DNA from: an uncultured Methanomethylovorans sp.
Lineage (GTDB): Archaea; Halobacteriota; Methanosarcinia; Methanosarcinales; Methanosarcinaceae
Reading direction: 5' to 3'
NCBI GenBank assembly: GCA_937968035.1
Contig: CALBTS010000775.1
Span: 1-7,576, forward strand
DNA: 7,576 bases
The notes under the pieces were generated by a model, which made no database searches, was not told the origin of the DNA, and worked only from the letters and a program-made list of their open reading frames with translations. Below, piece by piece: positions 5,988 to 7,576 of this stretch (position 1 is its first letter; each line of letters begins with the position of its first letter). A program made the translations under genes and the position numbers.

Positions 5988-7576
5988 CCAGTATTTGTTT
6001 GATCGCACCACTGGTTTCTTCTTCCAAGTTCAAAATATCTGCCCTGATCTCTTCCAGTGAACGAAGAGGTTTGTATTCGTAGAAATATCGGGTAAAATTG
6101 ATCTCATAACCGATTTTATGTTTACTTTCATCAATCCATGCATTTGGTACATGGGGTAGAACTTCCCGTTTAAAGTATTCTTCAATGTCTTCCTTTAAGG
6201 GCACATCTTCACTGTCCCTTAATGAGGTATCAGGTTTGGGGTTACCCTGTCTGTCTTTTACCACCTTCCCGTTTTCGATCGATGGTCTCTCCACAGTTAT
6301 TCTTGTATATCCGAAATCCTCATTGTCGAATATCTTGCAGTATTTGCCCTCTTCAAATTCACCGTAAATGCGTGTAATTTCTTCAATCTGGTGAGGGGTA
6401 ATGTAATGCCGTTTGTTGCCCAATGACTTGGACATATTTTCAAACATGCTCACGGCATTAATCAACTGAACCTTCCCCTTCCTTTCCGGGTCTTTTCGGT
6501 TGGAAACAAACCACAGGTAGGTGTATATACCCGTGTTGTAGAAAAGTTGATCGGGCAAGGCAATAATGGCTTCAAGCATATCATTCTCGATGATCCATTT
6601 GCGGATATTACTTTCACCACTTCCAGCACCACCAGTAAAAAGTGGTGAACCATTCAGGACAATTCCAATCCGTGATCCTACAGCACCGTTTTGTTTCATC
6701 TTGGATATCAGGTGCAGCAGGAACAGTAGCGACCCATCACTGATTCGTGGAAGACCAGCACCGAACCTACCCCCGAATCCAAATTGTTCGTATTCATCCT
6801 TCACAGCCTTCTGTACTTTCTTCCACTCGACACCGAAGGGTGGATTGGTAAGCATGTAGTCATACTTCTGCCCTGAAAGCATGTCATTTGAAAGACTGTT
6901 GCCCAACTTGATATTATCTGGTTTCTGCCCCTTGATTAGCATGTCGGACTTACAAATGGCATAGGATTCGGCATTCAGTTCCTGCCCGAATACTTCCAGC
7001 CGTGCATCGGGATTGAGTTCATTAAGGTACTCTTCAGCCACACTGAGCATACCTCCTGTGCCTGCACATACATCATACAGGGTCTTTACAATTCCCTTTT
7101 TGGTAAGAATATCACGGTCATTAAGGAATAGGATGTTTACCATCAGGCGGATTACTTCACGTGGTGTGAAGTGCTCCCCAGCGGTTTCGTTGGATAGTTC
7201 GGAGAACCTTCTTATCAGTTCCTCATAGATGTACCCCATATGGGTATTATCGATCCTTTTTGGGTGGAGATCGATCTCCTGAAACCTTTTAACTACCATA
7301 AAAAGCAGGTTGGCATCATCCAGTCGGTTAATCTGCTCTTCGAATTTGAAGTTATCCAGAATATCACGGGCACTGTCACTGAATCCATTGATATAATTAC
7401 GGAAGTTTGCAGCGATGTTTTCGGGATCAGCAATCAGTGAATCAAAATCGTATTTGGAATGGTTATGGAAATTATAGCCAGCAATGTTATTCAGGATGGG
7501 ATCGATATTCTGCACGTTCATTGCCTGTACCTTGGGTAACTGCTCCATTACCTTCTGTTTGGTATCAGTAAGCACA
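5980..7576 (-). CDS. hsdM: Type I restriction-modification methyltransferase subunit M (HsdM), 5' end missing
   Basis: This is the SAM-dependent N6-adenine methyltransferase subunit. With HsdS it methylates the host's target sites and so protects them from HsdR. In the visible 531 residues, the N-terminal helical domain (about 20-125) leads into GEHFTPRE (133-140). SAM-binding motif I DVCAGTGGM (168-176), FGQEL (196-200) and the catalytic motif IV NPPF (244-247, at 6835-6846) follow, then the target-binding and C-terminal part ending FTRYFYEYKPLRSLEEIRAD (494-513) and a final helix. The frame is open through the window edge. The GTG at 7573-7575 is most likely an internal Val codon, because relatives have about 50 more residues upstream (the FIWxxADLLRG / FTVLRRLD region). 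The stop overlaps the next gene by 8 bases. It is more GC-rich than the middle of the operon (34/60 at 6721-6780). Confidence 0.95.
   Translation of the reverse strand, partial: VLTDTKQKVMEQLPKVQAMNVQNIDPILNNIAGYNFHNHSKYDFDSLIADPENIAANFRNYINGFSDSARDILDNFKFEEQINRLDDANLLFMVVKRFQEIDLHPKRIDNTHMGYIYEELIRRFSELSNETAGEHFTPREVIRLMVNILFLNDRDILTKKGIVKTLYDVCAGTGGMLSVAEEYLNELNPDARLEVFGQELNAESYAICKSDMLIKGQKPDNIKLGNSLSNDMLSGQKYDYMLTNPPFGVEWKKVQKAVKDEYEQFGFGGRFGAGLPRISDGSLLFLLHLISKMKQNGAVGSRIGIVLNGSPLFTGGAGSGESNIRKWIIENDMLEAIIALPDQLFYNTGIYTYLWFVSNRKDPERKGKVQLINAVSMFENMSKSLGNKRHYITPHQIEEITRIYGEFEEGKYCKIFDNEDFGYTRITVERPSIENGKVVKDRQGNPKPDTSLRDSEDVPLKEDIEEYFKREVLPHVPNAWIDESKHKIGYEINFTRYFYEYKPLRSLEEIRADILNLEEETSGAIKQILDE

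Noticed and set aside
6009..6011. GTG as the start of the small gene
   Set aside because: It would overlap hsdM by 32 bases. The ATG at 5985-5987 gives an 8-base overlap like the DUF262/hsdR junction. It is not ruled out, because GGAAGAAG lies upstream of the GTG.
6566..6859. Plus-strand open frame opposite hsdM
   Set aside because: It is antisense to the conserved HsdM motif region and contains no domain or start signal of its own.
7573..7575. GTG as the start codon of HsdM
   Set aside because: It lies one base from the window edge. Relatives have about 50 more N-terminal residues, so it is most likely an internal Val codon in a gene cut by the window.
63..7576. CRISPR array, tRNA, rRNA or insertion sequence
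   Set aside because: The window is fully covered by overlapping hsd-operon genes. I saw no regularly spaced repeats, tRNA-like cloverleaf, transposase motif or terminal inverted repeats.

Overview
The window is one minus-strand operon fragment of a type I restriction-modification (RM) system. Two extra genes are embedded in it, and a sequencing-library adapter is fused to its left edge. In transcription order, right to left, it holds: hsdM (5' end cut by the window edge), a small protein of about 188 residues that I do not recognise with certainty, hsdS, a 610-residue DUF262 + HNH (GmrSD/SspE-like, type IV restriction-type) protein, and hsdR. There is no non-coding stretch of any size. Every gene overlaps the next by 4 or 8 bases, so the five genes look like one translationally coupled message. 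No promoter or terminator of the operon lies inside the window.

Left edge: positions 5-62 match the Illumina P5/TruSeq universal adapter at 53 of 58 positions, and 31-62 match perfectly. Genomic sequence starts at about position 63. The hsdR reading frame runs into the adapter, and its apparent stop codon uses two adapter bases. The HsdR protein is therefore cut off artificially after the motor domain (727 residues, where the family usually has roughly 1,000). This is the end of a contig or fragment, not a real gene end.

How the genes fit together: HsdM (N6-adenine methylase) and HsdS (two target-recognition domains) form the methyltransferase. Adding HsdR (PD-(D/E)xK nuclease plus SF2 translocase) makes the restriction complex. 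The DUF262/HNH protein belongs to a family that cleaves modified DNA or is activated by DNA modification. Placed between hsdS and hsdR, it may add a second defence layer against phages whose modified DNA escapes type I restriction. The 188-residue protein between hsdM and hsdS is an unassigned accessory partner.

Base composition is mosaic. Sampled 60-base lines give 34/60 G+C in hsdM, against 18/60 in the small gene and 15/60 in the first HsdS recognition domain. This suggests that the middle of the operon was exchanged separately from the hsdM/hsdR frame. A GC-rich 34-base hairpin of the kind seen in dispersed repeats sits inside the hsdR coding sequence.

Organism: a moderately AT-rich bacterium. 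No clear Shine-Dalgarno sequence precedes the four visible ATG starts, which together with the protein style would fit Bacteroidota or a relative. Translational coupling could also explain the missing Shine-Dalgarno sites, so this is a weak inference.
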